NCBI GenBank assembly: GCA_963855995.1
Contig: OY979725.1
Span: forward strand, 5,652,118-5,716,117
DNA from: Muricea muricata
Lineage: Eukaryota; Cnidaria; Anthozoa; Malacalcyonacea; Plexauridae
Length of the DNA: 64,000 nt
Direction of reading: 5' to 3'
The translations under genes and the position numbers were made by a program. This document shows, in pieces, positions 21,565 through 35,600 of this stretch. Numbering within the stretch: position 1 is the stretch's first letter; every line of letters starts with the position of its first letter. A model generated the notes under the pieces. That model made no database searches and was not told the origin of the DNA. It saw nothing but the letters and a program-made list of their open reading frames with translations.

Positions 21565-23834
21565 CTGCAATCACGGACCTAAAAAAGACCTTCTAAATGG
21601 AAATTCCAGAACTTAGCAAGTCGGGAATCATGTTTTCGGTGCTGACACCATCGAGATGAGCGAAATAGCATGTTGAAATGAGAAACCTATAACTTGCTTG
21701 TAAACTGAAAAGAAACGATCTTAGAACCATCAAAATCGCGTTTTAAGCGTTCTAGAAGCGATTTGAGCGTAAAAACATGTTCAAATCACGAACTAAAAAT
21801 TACCGTCTTAAATCGATCACGGCGACGTTTTAGAGCTTAAAATGGTGTTTTCAGTGCTAAAGTGAACGAGTTGAGCGCAATGATGTACTGCAATCACGGA
21901 CCTAAAAAAGACCTTCTAAATGGAAATTGCAGAACTTAGCAAGTCGGGAATCATGTTTTCGGCGCTCAAACCATCGAGATGAGCGAAATAACATGTTGAA
22001 ATGAGAAACCTATAACTTGCTTGTAAACTGAAAAGAAGCGATCTTAGAACCATCAAAATCGAGTTTTAAGCGTTGTAGAAGCGATTTGAGCGTAAAAACA
22101 TGTTCAAATCACGAACTAAAAATTACCGTCTTAAATCGATCACGGCGACGTTTTAGAGCTTAAAATGGTGTTTTCAGTGCTAAACTGAACGAGTTGAGCG
22201 CAATGATGTACTGCACTGCAATCACGGACCTAAAAGAGATGTTCTAAATGGAAATTGCAGAACTTAGCAAGTCGGGAATCATGTTTTCGGCGCACAAACC
22301 ATCGAGATGAGCGAAATAACATGTTGAAATGAGAAACCTATAACTTGCTTGTAAACTAAAAAGAAACGATCTTAGAAGCATCAAAATCACGTATTAAGCG
22401 TTCTAGAAGCGATTTGAGCGTAAAAACATGCTCAAATCACGAACTAAAAATTACCGTCCTAAATCGATCACGGCGACGTTTTAGTGTTTAAAATGGTGTT
22501 TTCAGTTCTAAAGTGAACGAGTTGAGCGCAATAATGTACTTCAATCACGGACCTAAAACAGACCTTCTAAATGGAAATTGCAGAACTTAGCAGGTCGGGA
22601 ATCATGTTTTCGGCGGTCAAATCATCGAGATGAGCGAAATAAGATGTTGAAATGAGAAACTTATAACTTGCTTGTAAACTAAAAAGAAACGATCTTAGAA
22701 GCATCAAAATCACGTATTAAGCGTTCTAGAAGCGATTTGAGCGTAAAAACATTCTCAAATCACGAACTAAAAATTACCGTCCTAAATCGATCACGGCGAC
22801 GTTTTAGTGTTTAAATTGGTGTTTTCAGTTCTAAAGTGAACGAGTTGAGCGCAATAATGTACTGCAATCACGGACCTAAAAGAGACCTTCTAAATGGAAA
22901 TTGCAGAACTTAGCAGGTCGGGAATCATGTTTTCGGCGGTCAAATCATCGAGATGAGCGAAATAAGATGTTGAAATGAGAAACCTATAACTTGCTTGTAA
23001 ACTAAAAAGAAACGATCTTAGAAGCATCAAAATCACGTATTAAGCGTTCTAGAAGCGATTTGAGCGTAAAAACATGCTCAAATCACGAACTAAAAATTAC
23101 CGTCCTAAATCGATCACGGCGACGTTTTAGTTTTAAAATGGTGTTTTCAGTTCTAAAGTGAACGAGTTGAGCGCAATACTGCACTGCAATCACGGACCTA
23201 AAAGAGATGTTCTAAATGGAAATTGCAGAACTTAGCAGGTCGGGAATCATGTTTTCGGCGGTCAAATCATCGAGATGAGCGAAATAAGATGTTGAAATGA
23301 GAAACCTATAACTTGCTTGTAAACTAAAAAGAAACGATCTTAGAAGCATCAAAATCACGTATTAAGCGTTCTAGAAGCGATTTGAGCGTAAAAACATGCT
23401 CAAATCACGAACTAAAAATTACCGTCTTAAATCGATCACGGCGACGTTTTAGAGCTTAAAATGGTGTTTTCAGTGCTAAAGTGAACGAGTTGAACGCAAT
23501 AATGTACTGCAATCACGGACCTAAAAGAGACCTTCTAAATGGAAATTGCAGAACTTAGCAAGTGGGGAATCATGTTTTCGGCGCTAAAACCAACGAGATG
23601 AGCGAAATAGCATGTTGAAATGAGAAACCTATAACTTGATTGTAAACTGAAAAGAAACGATCTTAGAACCATCAAAATCGCGTTTTAAGCGTTCTAGAAG
23701 CGATTTGAGCGTAAAAACATGCTCAAATCACGAACTAAAAATTACCGTATTAAATCGATCACGGCGACGTTTTAGAGCTTAAAATGGTGTTTTCAGTGCT
23801 AAACTGAACGAGTTGAGCGCAATGATGTACTGCA
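21565..23834. repeat. 2270-bp, seven-monomer tandem block, copy 1
   Basis: Starts at CTGCAATCACGGACCTAAAAAAGACC. Markers recur at an offset of 2270: GTTGTAGAAG at 22073/24343, GCGCACAAACC near 22291/24561, GTACTTCAATC near 22546/24816 and GCAATACTGCACTGC near 23175/25445. Copies are near identical. Confidence 0.82.
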
Positions 23835-26103
23835 CTGCAATCACGGACCTAAAAAAGACCTTCTAAATGGAAATTCCAGAACTTAGCAAGTCGGGAATCA
23901 TGTTTTCGGTGCTGACACCATCGAGATGAGCGAAATAGCATGTTGAAATGAGAAACCTATAACTTGCTTGTAAACTGAAAAGAAACGATCTTAGAACCAT
24001 CAAAATCGCGTTTTAAGCGTTCTAGAAGCGATTTGAGCGTAAAAACATGTTCAAATCACGAACTAAAAATTACCGTCTTAAATCGATCACGGCGACGTTT
24101 TAGAGCTTAAAATGGTGTTTTCAGTGCTAAAGTGAACGAGTTGAGCGCAATGATGTACTGCAATCACGGACCTAAAAAAGACCTTCTAAATGGAAATTGC
24201 AGAACTTAGCAAGTCGGGAATCATGTTTTCGGCGCTCAAACCATCGAGATGAGCGAAATAACATGTTGAAATGAGAAACCTATAACTTGCTTGTAAACTG
24301 AAAAGAAGCGATCTTAGAACCATCAAAATCGAGTTTTAAGCGTTGTAGAAGCGATTTGAGCGTAAAAACATGTTCAAATCACGAACTAAAAATTACCGTC
24401 TTAAATCGATCACGGCGACGTTTTAGAGCTTAAAATGGTGTTTTCAGTGCTAAACTGAACGAGTTGAGCGCAATGATGTACTGCACTGCAATCACGGACC
24501 TAAAAGAGATGTTCTAAATGGAAATTGCAGAACTTAGCAAGTCGGGAATCATGTTTTCGGCGCACAAACCATCGAGATGAGCGAAATAACATGTTGAAAT
24601 GAGAAACCTATAACTTGCTTGTAAACTAAAAAGAAACGATCTTAGAAGCATCAAAATCACGTATTAAGCGTTCTAGAAGCGATTTGAGCGTAAAAACATG
24701 CTCAAATCACGAACTAAAAATTACCGTCCTAAATCGATCACGGCGACGTTTTAGTGTTTAAAATGGTTTTTTCAGTTCTAAAGTGAACGAGTTGAGCGCA
24801 ATAATGTACTTCAATCACGGACCTAAAACAGACCTTCTAAATGGAAATTGCAGAACTTAGCAGGTCGGGAATCATGTTTTCGGCGGTCAAATCATCGAGA
24901 TGAGCGAAATAAGATGTTGAAATGAGAAACTTATAACTTGCTTGTAAACTAAAAAGAAACGATCTTAGAAGCATCAAAATCACGTATTAAGCGTTCTAGA
25001 AGCGATTTGAGCGTAAAAACATTCTCAAATCACGAACTAAAAATTACCGTCCTAAATCGATCACGGCGACGTTTTAGTGTTTAAATTGGTGTTTTCAGTT
25101 CTAAAGTGAACGAGTTGAGCGCAATAATGTACTGCAATCACGGACCTAAAAGAGACCTTCTAAATGGAAATTGCAGAACTTAGCAGGTCGGGAATCATGT
25201 TTTCGGCGGTCAAATCATCGAGATGAGCGAAATAAGATGTTGAAATGAGAAACCTATAACTTGCTTGTAAACTAAAAAGAAACGATCTTAGAAGCATCAA
25301 AATCACGTATTAAGCGTTCTAGAAGCGATTTGAGCGTAAAAACATGCTCAAATCACGAACTAAAAATTACCGTCCTAAATCGATCACGGCGACGTTTTAG
25401 TTTTAAAATGGTGTTTTCAGTTCTAAAGTGAACGAGTTGAGCGCAATACTGCACTGCAATCACGGACCTAAAAGAGATGTTCTAAATGGAAATTGCAGAA
25501 CTTAGCAGGTCGGGAATCATGTTTTCGGCGGTCAAATCATCGAGATGAGCGAAATAAGATGTTGAAATGAGAAACCTATAACTTGCTTGTAAACTAAAAA
25601 GAAACGATCTTAGAAGCATCAAAATCACGTATTAAGCGTTCTAGAAGCGATTTGAGCGTAAAAACATGCTCAAATCACGAACTAAAAATTACCGTCTTAA
25701 ATCGATCACGGCGACGTTTTAGAGCTTAAAATGGTGTTTTCAGTGCTAAAGTGAACGAGTTGAACGCAATAATGTACTGCAATCACGGACCTAAAAGAGA
25801 ATTCTAAATGGAAATTGCAGAACTTAGCAAGTGGGGAATCATGTTTTCGGCGCTAAAACCAACGAGATGAGCGAAATAGCATGTTGAAATGAGAAACCTA
25901 TAACTTGATTGTAAACTGAAAAGAAACGATCTTAGAACCATCAAAATCGCGTTTTAAGCGTTCTAGAAGCGATTTGAGCGTAAAAACATGCTCAAATCAC
26001 GAACTAAAAATTACCGTATTAAATCGATCACGGCGACGTTTTAGAGCTTAAAATGGTGTTTTCAGTGCTAAACTGAACGAGTTGAGCGCAATGATGTACT
26101 GCA
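23835..26103. repeat. 2269-bp, seven-monomer tandem block, copy 2
   Basis: Second copy, one base shorter because GAGACCTTCTAAATGG has become GAGAATTCTAAATGG near 25800, which also creates a unique GAATTC (EcoRI) site. Another difference is GGTTTTTTCAG near 24766 for GGTGTTTTCAG. The next monomer at 26104 departs from the block. Confidence 0.82.
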
Positions 26104-27203
26104 CTGCAATCACGGACCTAAAAGAGACCTTCTAAATGGAAATTGCAGAACTTAGCAAGTCGGGAATCATGTTTTCGGTGCTGACACCATCGAGGTGAGC
26201 GAAATAGCATGTTGAAATGAGAAACCTATAACTTGCTTGTAAACTGAAAAGAAACGATCTTAGAACCATCAAAATCGCGTTTTAAGCGTTCTAGAAGCGA
26301 TTTGAGCGTAAAAACATGTTCAAATCACGAACTAAAAATTACCGTCTTAAATCGATCACGGCGACGTTTTAGAGGTTAAAATGGTGTTTTCAGTGCTAAA
26401 ATGAACGAGTTGAGCGCAATAATGTACTGCAATCACGGACCTAAAAGAGACCTTCTAAATGGAACTTTCAGAACTTAGCAAGTCGGGAATCATGTTTTCG
26501 GCGCTAAAACCATCGAGATGAGCCAAATAGCATGTTGAAATGAGAAACATATAACTTGATTGTGAACTGAAAAGAAACGATCTTAGAACCATCAAAATCG
26601 CGTTTTAAGCGTTCTAGAAGCGATTTGAGCGTAAAAACATGCTCAAATCACGAACTAAAAATTACCGTCTTAATATGATCACGGCGACGTTTGAGAGCTT
26701 AAAATGGTGTTTTCGGTGCTAAAGTGAACGAGTTGAGCGCAATGCTGTACTGCAATTACGGACCTAAAAGAGACCTTCTAAATGGAAATTGCAGAACTTA
26801 GCAAGTCGGGAATCATGTTTTCGGCGGTCAAATCATCGAGATGAGCGAAATAAGATGTTGAAATGAGAAACCTATAACTTGCTTGTAAACTAAAAAGAAA
26901 CGATCTTAGAAGCATCAAAATCACGTATTAAGCGTTCTAGAAGCGATTTGAGCGTAAAAACATGCTCAAATCACGAACTAAAAATTTCCGTCCTAAATCG
27001 ATCACGGCGACGTTTAAGAGCTTAAAATGGTGTTTTAAGTGCTAAAGTGAACGAGTTGAGCGCAATGATGTACTGCAATCACGGACCTAAAAGAGACCTT
27101 CTAAATGGAAATTGCAGAACTTAGCAAGTCGGGAGTCATGTTTTCGGTGCTCACACCATCGAGATGAGCGAAATAAGATGTTGAAATGAGAAACCTAAAA
27201 CTT
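26104..27203. repeat. Satellite monomers, mixed D and A/C types
   Basis: About three and a half monomers forming a transition from the D family into A-B-C monomers. The monomer near 26380-26700 has the rare GATGAGCCAAATAGC and TTGTGAACTG, shared with copies near 29745 and 36496. Nothing else is seen. Confidence 0.9.
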
Positions 27204-29645
27204 GCTTGTAAACTAAAAAGAAACGATCTTAGAAGCATCAAAATCACGTATTAAGCGTTCTAGAAGCGATTTGAGCGTAAAACATGCTCAAATCACGAAC
27301 TAAAAAATTCCGTCCTAAATCGATCACGGCGACGTTTTAGTGCTTAAAATGGTGTTTTCAGTTCTAAAGTGAACGAGTTGAGCGCAATGATGTACTGCAA
27401 TCACGGACCTAAAAGAGACCTTCTAAATGGAAATTGCCGAACTTAGCAAGTCGGGAATCATGTTTTCGGCGCTCAAACACTCGAGATGAGCGAAATAACA
27501 TGTTGAAATGAGAAACCTATAACTTGCTTGTAAATTAAAAAAAACGATCTTAGAACCATCAAAATCGCGTTTTAAGCGTTCTAGAAGCGTGTTGAGCGTA
27601 AAACATGCTCAAATCACGAACTAAAAATTGCCGTCCTAAATCGATCACGACGACGTTTTAGAGCTTAAAATGGTGTTTTCAGTGCTAAAGTGAACGAGTT
27701 GAGCGCAATGATGTACTGCAATCACGGACCTAAAAGAGACCTTCTAAATGGAAATTGCCGAACTTAGCAAGTCGGGAATCATGTTTTCGGCGCTCAACCT
27801 ATCGAGATGAGCGAAATAACATGTTGAAATCAGAAACCTATAACTTCCTTGTAAATTTAAAAAAACGATCTTAGAACCATCAAAATCGCGTTTTAAGCGT
27901 TCTAGAAGCGGTTTGAGCGTAAAAACATGCTCAAATCACGAACTAAAAATTGCTGTCCTAAATCGATCACGGCGACGTTTTAGAGCTTAAAATGGTGTTT
28001 TAAGTGCTAAAGTGAACGAGTTGAGCGCAATGATGTACTGCAATCACGGACCTAAAAGAGACCTTCTAAATGGAAATTGCAGAACTTAGCAAGTCGGGAA
28101 TCATGTTTTCGGTGCTCACAACATCGAGATGAGCGAAATAAGATGTTGAAATGAGAAACCTATAACTTGCTTGTAAACTAAAAAGAAACGATCTTAGAAC
28201 CATCAAAATCGCATTTTAAGCGTTCTATAAGCGATTTGAGCGTAAAAACATGCTCAAATCGCGAACTAGAAATTACCGTCTTAAATCGATCACGGCGACG
28301 TTTTAGAGCTTAAAATGGTGTTTTCGGTGCTTAAGTGAACGAGTTGAGCGCAATGATGTACTGCAATCACGGACCTAAAAGAGACCTTCTAAATGGAAAT
28401 TGCAGAACTTAGCATGTCGGGAATCATGTTTTCGGCGGTCAAATCATCGAGATGAGCGAAATAAGATGTTGAAATGAGAAACCTATAACTTCTTGTAAAC
28501 TAAAAAGAAACGATCTTAGAAGCATCAAAATCACGTATTAAGCGTTCTAGAAGCGATTTGAGCGTAAAAACATGCTCAAATCACGAACTAAAAATTTCCG
28601 TCCTAAATCGATCACGGCGACGTTTTAGAGCTTAAAATGGTGTTTTCAGTGCTAAAGTGAACGAGTTGAGCGCAATAATGTACTGCAATCACGGACCTAA
28701 AAGAGACCTTCTAAATGGAAATTGCAGAACTTAGCAAGTCGGGGATCATGTTTTCGGCGCTAAAACCATCGAGATGAGCGAAATAGCATGTTGAAATGAG
28801 AAACCTATAACTTGATTGTAAACTGAAAAGAAACGATCTTAGAACCATCAAAATCGCGTTTTAAGCGTTCTAGAAGCGATTTGAGCGTAAAAACATGCTC
28901 AAATCACGAACTAAAAATTTCCGTCCTAAATCGATCACGGCGACGTTTTAGAGCTTAAAATGGTGTTTTCAGTGCTAAAGTGAACGAGTTGAGCGCAATA
29001 ATGTACTGCAATCACGGACCTAAAAGAGACCTTCTAAATGGAAATTGCAGAACTTAGCAAGTCGGGGATCATGTTTTCGGCGCTAAAACCATCGAGATGA
29101 GCGAAATAGCATGTTGAAATGAGAAACCTATAACTTGATTGTAAACTGAAAAGAAACGATCTTAGAACCATCAAAATCGCGTTTTAAGCGTTCTAGAAGC
29201 GATTTGAGCGTAAAAACATGTTCAAATCACGAACTAAAAAATACCGTCTTAAATCGATCACGGCGACGTTTTAGAGCTTAAAATGGTGTTTTCAGTGCTA
29301 AAGTGAACGAGTTGAGCGCAATGATGTACTGCAATCACGGACCTAAAAAAGACCTTCTAAATGGAAATTGCAGAACTTAGCAAGTCGGGAATCATGTTTT
29401 CGGCGCTCAAACCATCGAGATGAGCGAAATAACATGTTGAAATGAGAAACCTATAACTTGCTTGTAAACTGAAAAGAAGCGATCTTAGAATATCAAAATC
29501 GCGTTTTAAGCGTTCTAGAAGCGATTTGAGCGTAAAAACATGTTCAAATCACGAACTAAAAATTACCGTCTTAAATCGATCACGGCGACGTTTTAGAGCT
29601 TAAAATGGTGTTTTCAGTGCTAAAATGAACGAGTTGAGCGCAATA
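27204..29645. repeat. Satellite: A-B-C segment resembling the window start, then mixed monomers
   Basis: The first two to three monomers match positions 1 to about 700 at a constant offset of 27,203, with rare shared variants: ACTAAAAAATTCCG, GAAGCGTGTTGAGCG (381/27584), GATCACGACGACG and TTGAAATCAGAAACC. From about 28170 D-family monomers return. A single monomer is duplicated at 323-bp spacing, marked by GTCGGGGATC at 28738 and 29061. Confidence 0.88.
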
Positions 29646-32600
29646 ATGTACTGCAATCACGGACCTAAAAGAGACCTTCTAAATGGAACTTGCAGAACTT
29701 AGCAAGTCGGGAATCATGTTTTCGGCGCTAAAACCATCGAGATGAGCCAAATAGCATGTTGAAATGAGAAACCTATAACTTGATTGTGAACTGAAAAGAA
29801 ACGATCTTAGAACCATCAAAATCGCGTTTTAAGCGTTCTAGAAGCGATTTGAGCGTAAAAACATGCTCAAATCACGAACTAAAAATTACCGTCTTAAATT
29901 GATTACGGCGACGTTTTAGAGCTTAAAATGGTGTTTTCGGTGCTAAAGTGAACGAGTTGAGCGCAATGATGTACTGCAATTACGGACCTAAAACAAACCT
30001 TCTAAATGGAAATTGCAGAACTTAGCAAGTCGGGAATCATGTTTTCGGTGCTCACACCATCGAGATGAGCGAAATAAGATGTTGAAATGAGAAACCTATA
30101 ACTTGCTTGTAAACTAAAAAGAAACGATCTTAGAAGCATCAAAATCACGTATTAAGCGTTCTAGAAGCGATTTGAGCGTAAAAACATGCTCAAATCACGA
30201 ACTAAAAATTTCCGTCCTAAATCGATCAGGGCGACGTTTTAGTGCTTAAAATGGTGTTTTCAGTTCTAAAGTGAACGAGTTAAGCGCAATGATGTACTGC
30301 AATCACGGACCTAAAAGAGACCTTCTAAATGGAAATTGCCAAACTTAGCAAGTCGGGAATCATGTTTTCGGCGCTCAAACACTCGAGATGAGCGAAATAA
30401 CATGTTGAAATGAGAAACCTATAACTTGCTTGTAAATTAAAAAAAACGATCTTAGAACCATCAAAATCGCGTTTTAAGCGTTCTAGAAGCGAGTTGAGCG
30501 TAAAACATGCTCAAATCACGAACTAAAAATTGCCGTCCTAAATCGATCACGGCGACGTTTTAGAGCTTAAAATGGTGTTTTCAGTGCTAAAGTGAACGAG
30601 TTGAGCGCAATGATGTACTGCAATCACGCACCTAAAAGAGACCTTCTAAATGGAAATTGCCGAACTTAGCAAGTCGGGAATCATGTTTTCGGCGCTCAAC
30701 CTATCGAGATGAGCGAAATAACATGTTGAAATGAGAAACCTATAACTTCCTTGTAAATTTAAAAAAACGATCTTAGAACCATCAAAATCACGTTTTAAGC
30801 GTTCTAGAAGCGAGTTGAGCGTAAAACATGCTCAAATCACGAACTAAAAATTGCCGTCCTAAATCGATCACGGCGACGTTTTAGAGCTTAAAATGGTGTT
30901 TTCAGTGCTAAAGTGAACGAGTTGAGCGCAATGATGTACTGCAATCACGGACCTAAAAGAGACCTTCTAAATGGAAATTGCCGAACTTAGCAAGTCGGGA
31001 ATCATGTTTTCGGCGCTCAACCTATCGAGATGAGCGAAATAACATGTTGAAATGAGAAACCTATAACTTCCTTGTAAATTTAAAAAAACGATCTTAGAAC
31101 CATCAAAATCGCGTTTTAAGCGTTCTAGAAGCGGTTTGAGCGTAAAAACATGCTCAAATCACGAACTAAAAATTGCTGTCCTAAATCGATCACGGCGACG
31201 TTTTAGAGCTTAAAATGGTGTTTTAAGTGCTAAAGTGAACGAGTTGAGCGCAATGATGTACTGCAATCACGGACCTAAAAGAGACCTTCTAAATGGAAAT
31301 TGCAGAACTTAGCAAGTCGGGAATCATGTTTTCGGTGCTCACACCATCGAGATGAGCGAAATAAGATGTTGAAATGAGAAACCTATAACTTGCTTGTAAA
31401 CTAAAAAGAAACGATCTTAGAACCATCAAAATCGCATTTTAAGCGTTCTATAAGCGATTTTAGCGTAAAAACATGCTCAAATCGCGAACTAGAAATTACC
31501 GTCTTAAATCGATCACGGCGACGTTTTAGAGCTTAAAATGGTGTTTTAAGTGCTAAAGTGAACGAATGAGCGCAATGATGTACTGCAATCACGGACCTAA
31601 AAGAGACCTTCTAAATGGAAATTGCCGAACTTAGCAAGTCGGGAATCATGTTTTCGGCGCTCAAACACTCGAGATGAGCGAAATAACATGTTGAAATGAG
31701 AAACCTATAACTTGCTTGTAAATTAAAAAAAACGATCTTAGAACCATCAAAATCGCGTTTTAAGCGTTCTAGAAGCGAGTTGAGCGTAAAACATGCTCAA
31801 ATCACGAACTAAAAATTGCCGTCCTAAATCGATCACGGCGACGTTTTAGAGCTTAAAATGGTGTTTTAAGTGCTAAAGTGAACGAGTTGAGCGCAATGAT
31901 GTACTGCAATCACGGACCTAAAAGAGACCTTCTAAATGGAAATTGCAGAACTTAGCAAGTCGGGAATCATGTTTTCGGTGCTCACACCATCGAGATGAGC
32001 GAAATAAGATGTTGAAATGAGAAACCTATAACTTGCTTGTAAATTAAAAAAAACGATCTTAGAACCATCAAAATCGCGTTTTAAGCGTTCTAGAAGCGAG
32101 TTGAGCGTAAAAACATGCTCAAATCACGAACTAAAAATTGCCGTCCTAAATCGATCACGGCGACGTTTTATAGCTTAAAATGGTGTTTTCAGTGCTAAAG
32201 TGAACGAGTTGAGCGCAATGATGTACTGCAATCACGGACCTAAAAGAGACCTTCTAAATGGAAATTGCCGAACTTAGCAAGTCGGGAATCATGTTTTCGG
32301 CGCTCAACCTATCGAGATGAGCGAAATAACATGTTGAAATGACAAACCTATAACTTGCTTGTAAATTAAAAAAAACGATCTTAGAACCATCAAAATCGCG
32401 TTTTAAGCGTTCTAGAAGCGATTTGAGCGTAAAAACATGCTCAAATCACGAACTAAAAATTGCCGTCCTAAATCGATCACGGCGACGTTTTAGAGCTTAA
32501 ACTGGTGTTTTAAGTGCTAAAGTGAACGAGTTGAGCGCAATGATGTACTGCAATCACGGACCTAAAACAGACCTTCTAAATGGAAATTGCAGAACTTAGC

Positions 32601-35600
32601 AAGTCGGGAATCATGTTTTCGGTGCTCACACCATCGAGATGAGCGAAATAAGATGTTGAAATGAGAAACCTATAACTTGCTTGTAAACTAAAAAGAAACG
32701 ATCTTAGAAGCATCAAAATCACATATTAAGCCTTCTAGAAGCGATTTGAGCGTAAAAACATGCTCAAATCACGAACTAAAAATTTCTGTCCTAAATCGAT
32801 CACGGCGACGTTTTAGTGCTTAAAATGGTGTTTTCAGTTCTAAAGTGAACGAGTTGAGCGCAATGATGTACTGCAATCACGGACCTAAAAGAGATCTTCT
32901 AAATGGAAATTGCCGAACTTAGCAAGTCGCGAATCACGTTTTCGGCGCTCAAACACTCGAGATGAGCGAAATAACATGTTGAAATGAGAAACCTATAACT
33001 TGCTTTTAAATTAAAAAAAACGATCTTAGAACCATCAAAATCGCGTTTTAAGCGTTCTAGAAGCGAGTTGAGCGTAAAACATGCTCAAATCACGAACTAA
33101 AAATTGCCGTCCTAAATCGATCACGGCGACGTTTTAGAGCTTAAAATGGTGTTTTCAGTGCTAAAGTGAACGAGTTGAGCGCAATGATGTACTGCAATCA
33201 CGGACCTAAAAGAGATCTTCTAAATGGAAATTGCTAAACTTAGCAAGTCAAGAATCATGTTCTCGGCGCCCAACCTATCGAGATGAGCGAAATAAGATGC
33301 TGAAATGAGAAACCTATAACTTCCTTGTAAATTTAAAAAAACGATCTTAGAACCATCAAAATCGCGTTTTAAGCGTTCTAGAAGCGATTTGAGCGTAAAA
33401 ACATGCTCAAATCACCAACTAAAAATTGCCGTCCTAAATCGATCACGGCGACGTTTTAGAGCTTAAAATGGTGTTTTAAGTGCTAAAGTGAACGATTGAG
33501 CGCAATGATGTACTGCAATCACGGACCTAAAAGAGACCTTCTAAATGGAAATTGCAGAACTTAGCAAGTCGGGAATCATGTTTTCGGCGCTCAAACACTC
33601 GAGATGAGCGAAATAACATGTTGAAATGAGAAACCTATAACTTGCTTGTAAACTAAAAAGAAACGATCTTAGAAGCATCAAAATCACGTATTAAGCGTTC
33701 TAGAAACGATTTGAGCGTAAAAACATGCTCAAATCACGAACTAAAAATTTCCGTCCTAAATCGATCACGGCGACGCTTAAAATGGTGTTTTCAGTTCTAA
33801 AGTGAACGAGTTGAGCGCAATGATGTACTGCAATCACGGACCTAAAAGAGACCTTCTAAATGGAAATTGCCAAACTTAGCAAGTCGGGAATCATGTTTTC
33901 GGCGCTCAAACACTCGAGATGAGCGAAATAACATGTTGAAATTAGAAACCTATAACTTGCTTGTAAATTAAAAAAAACGATCTTAGAACCATCAAAATCG
34001 CGTTTTAAGCGTTCTAGAAGCGAGTTGAGCGTAAAAACATGCTCAAATCACGAACTAAAAATTGCCGTCCTAAATCGATCACGGCGACGTTTTATAGCTT
34101 AAAATGGTGTTTTCAGTGCTAAAGTGAACGAGTTGAGCGCAATGATGTACTGCAATCACGGACCTAAAAGAGACCTTCTAAATGGAAATTGCCGAACTTA
34201 GCAAGTCGGGAATCATGTTTTCGGCGCTCAACCTATCGAGATGAGCGAAATAAGATGTTGAAATGAGAAACCTATAACTTCCTTGTAAATTTAAAAAAAC
34301 GATCTTAGAACCATCAAAATCGCGTTTTAAGCGTTCTAGAAGCGATTTGAGCGTAAAAACATGCTCAAATCACGAACTAAAAATTGCCGTCCTAAATCGA
34401 TCACGGCGACGTTTTAGAGCTTAAACTGGTGTTTTAAGTGCTAAAGTGAACGAGTTGAGCGCAATGATGTACTGCAATCACGGACCTAAAAGAGACCTTT
34501 TAAATGGAAATTGCAGAACTTAGCAAGTCGGGAATCATGTTTTCGGTGCTCACACCATCGAGATGAGCGAAATAAGATGTTGAAATGAGAAACCTATAAC
34601 TTGCTTGTAAACTAAAAAGAAACGATCTTAGAAGCATCAAAATCACATATTAAGCCTTCTAGAAGCGATTTGAGCGTAAAAACATGCTCAAATCACGAAC
34701 TAAAAATTTCTGTCCTAAATCGATCACGGCGACGTTTTAGTGCTTAAAATGGTGTTTTCAGTTCTAAAGTGAACGAGTTGAGCGCAATGATGTACTGCAA
34801 TCACGGACCTAAAAGAGACCTTCTAAATGGAAATTGCCGAATTTAGCAAGTCGCGAATCATGTTTTCGGCGCTCAAACACTCGAGATGAGCGAAATAACA
34901 TGTTGAAATGAGAAACCTATAACTTGCTTTTAAATTAAAAAAAACGATCTTAGAACCATCAAAATCGCGTTTTAAGCGTTCTAGAAGCGAGTTGAGCGTA
35001 AAACATGCTAAAATCACGAACTAAAAATTGCCGTCCTAAATCGATCACGGCGACGTTTTAGAGCTTAAAATGGTGTTTTCAGTGCTAAAGTGAACGAGTT
35101 GAGCGCAATGATGTACTGCAATCACGGACCTAAAAGAGACCTTCTAAATGGAAATTGCCGAACTTAGCAAGTCGGGAATCATGTTTTCGGCGCTCAACCT
35201 ATCGAGATGAGCGAAATAACATGTTGAAATGAGAAACCTATAACTTCCTTGTAAATTTAAAAAACGATCTTAGAACCATCAAAATCGCGTTTTAAGCGTT
35301 CTAGAAGCGATTTGAGCGTAAAAACATGCTAAAATCACGAACTAAAAATTGCCGTCCTAAATCGATCACGGCGACATTGAAGAGCTTAAACTGGTGTTTT
35401 AAGTGCTAAAGTGAACGAGTTGAGCGCAATGATGTACTGCAATCACGGACCTAAAAGAGACCTTCTAAATGGAAATTGCAGAACTTAGCAAGTCGGGAAT
35501 CATGTTTTCGGTGCTCACACCATCGAGATGAGCGAAATAAGATGTTGAAATGAGAAACCTATAACTTGCTTGTAAACTAAAAAGAAACGATCTTAGAAGC

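Noticed and set aside
34823..35017. 64-codon minus-strand frame at 34823 and again at 41252
   Set aside because: The two are the same place in the 6.75/6.43-kb duplicated blocks. The frame crosses subrepeat boundaries of the satellite and has no recognisable product.
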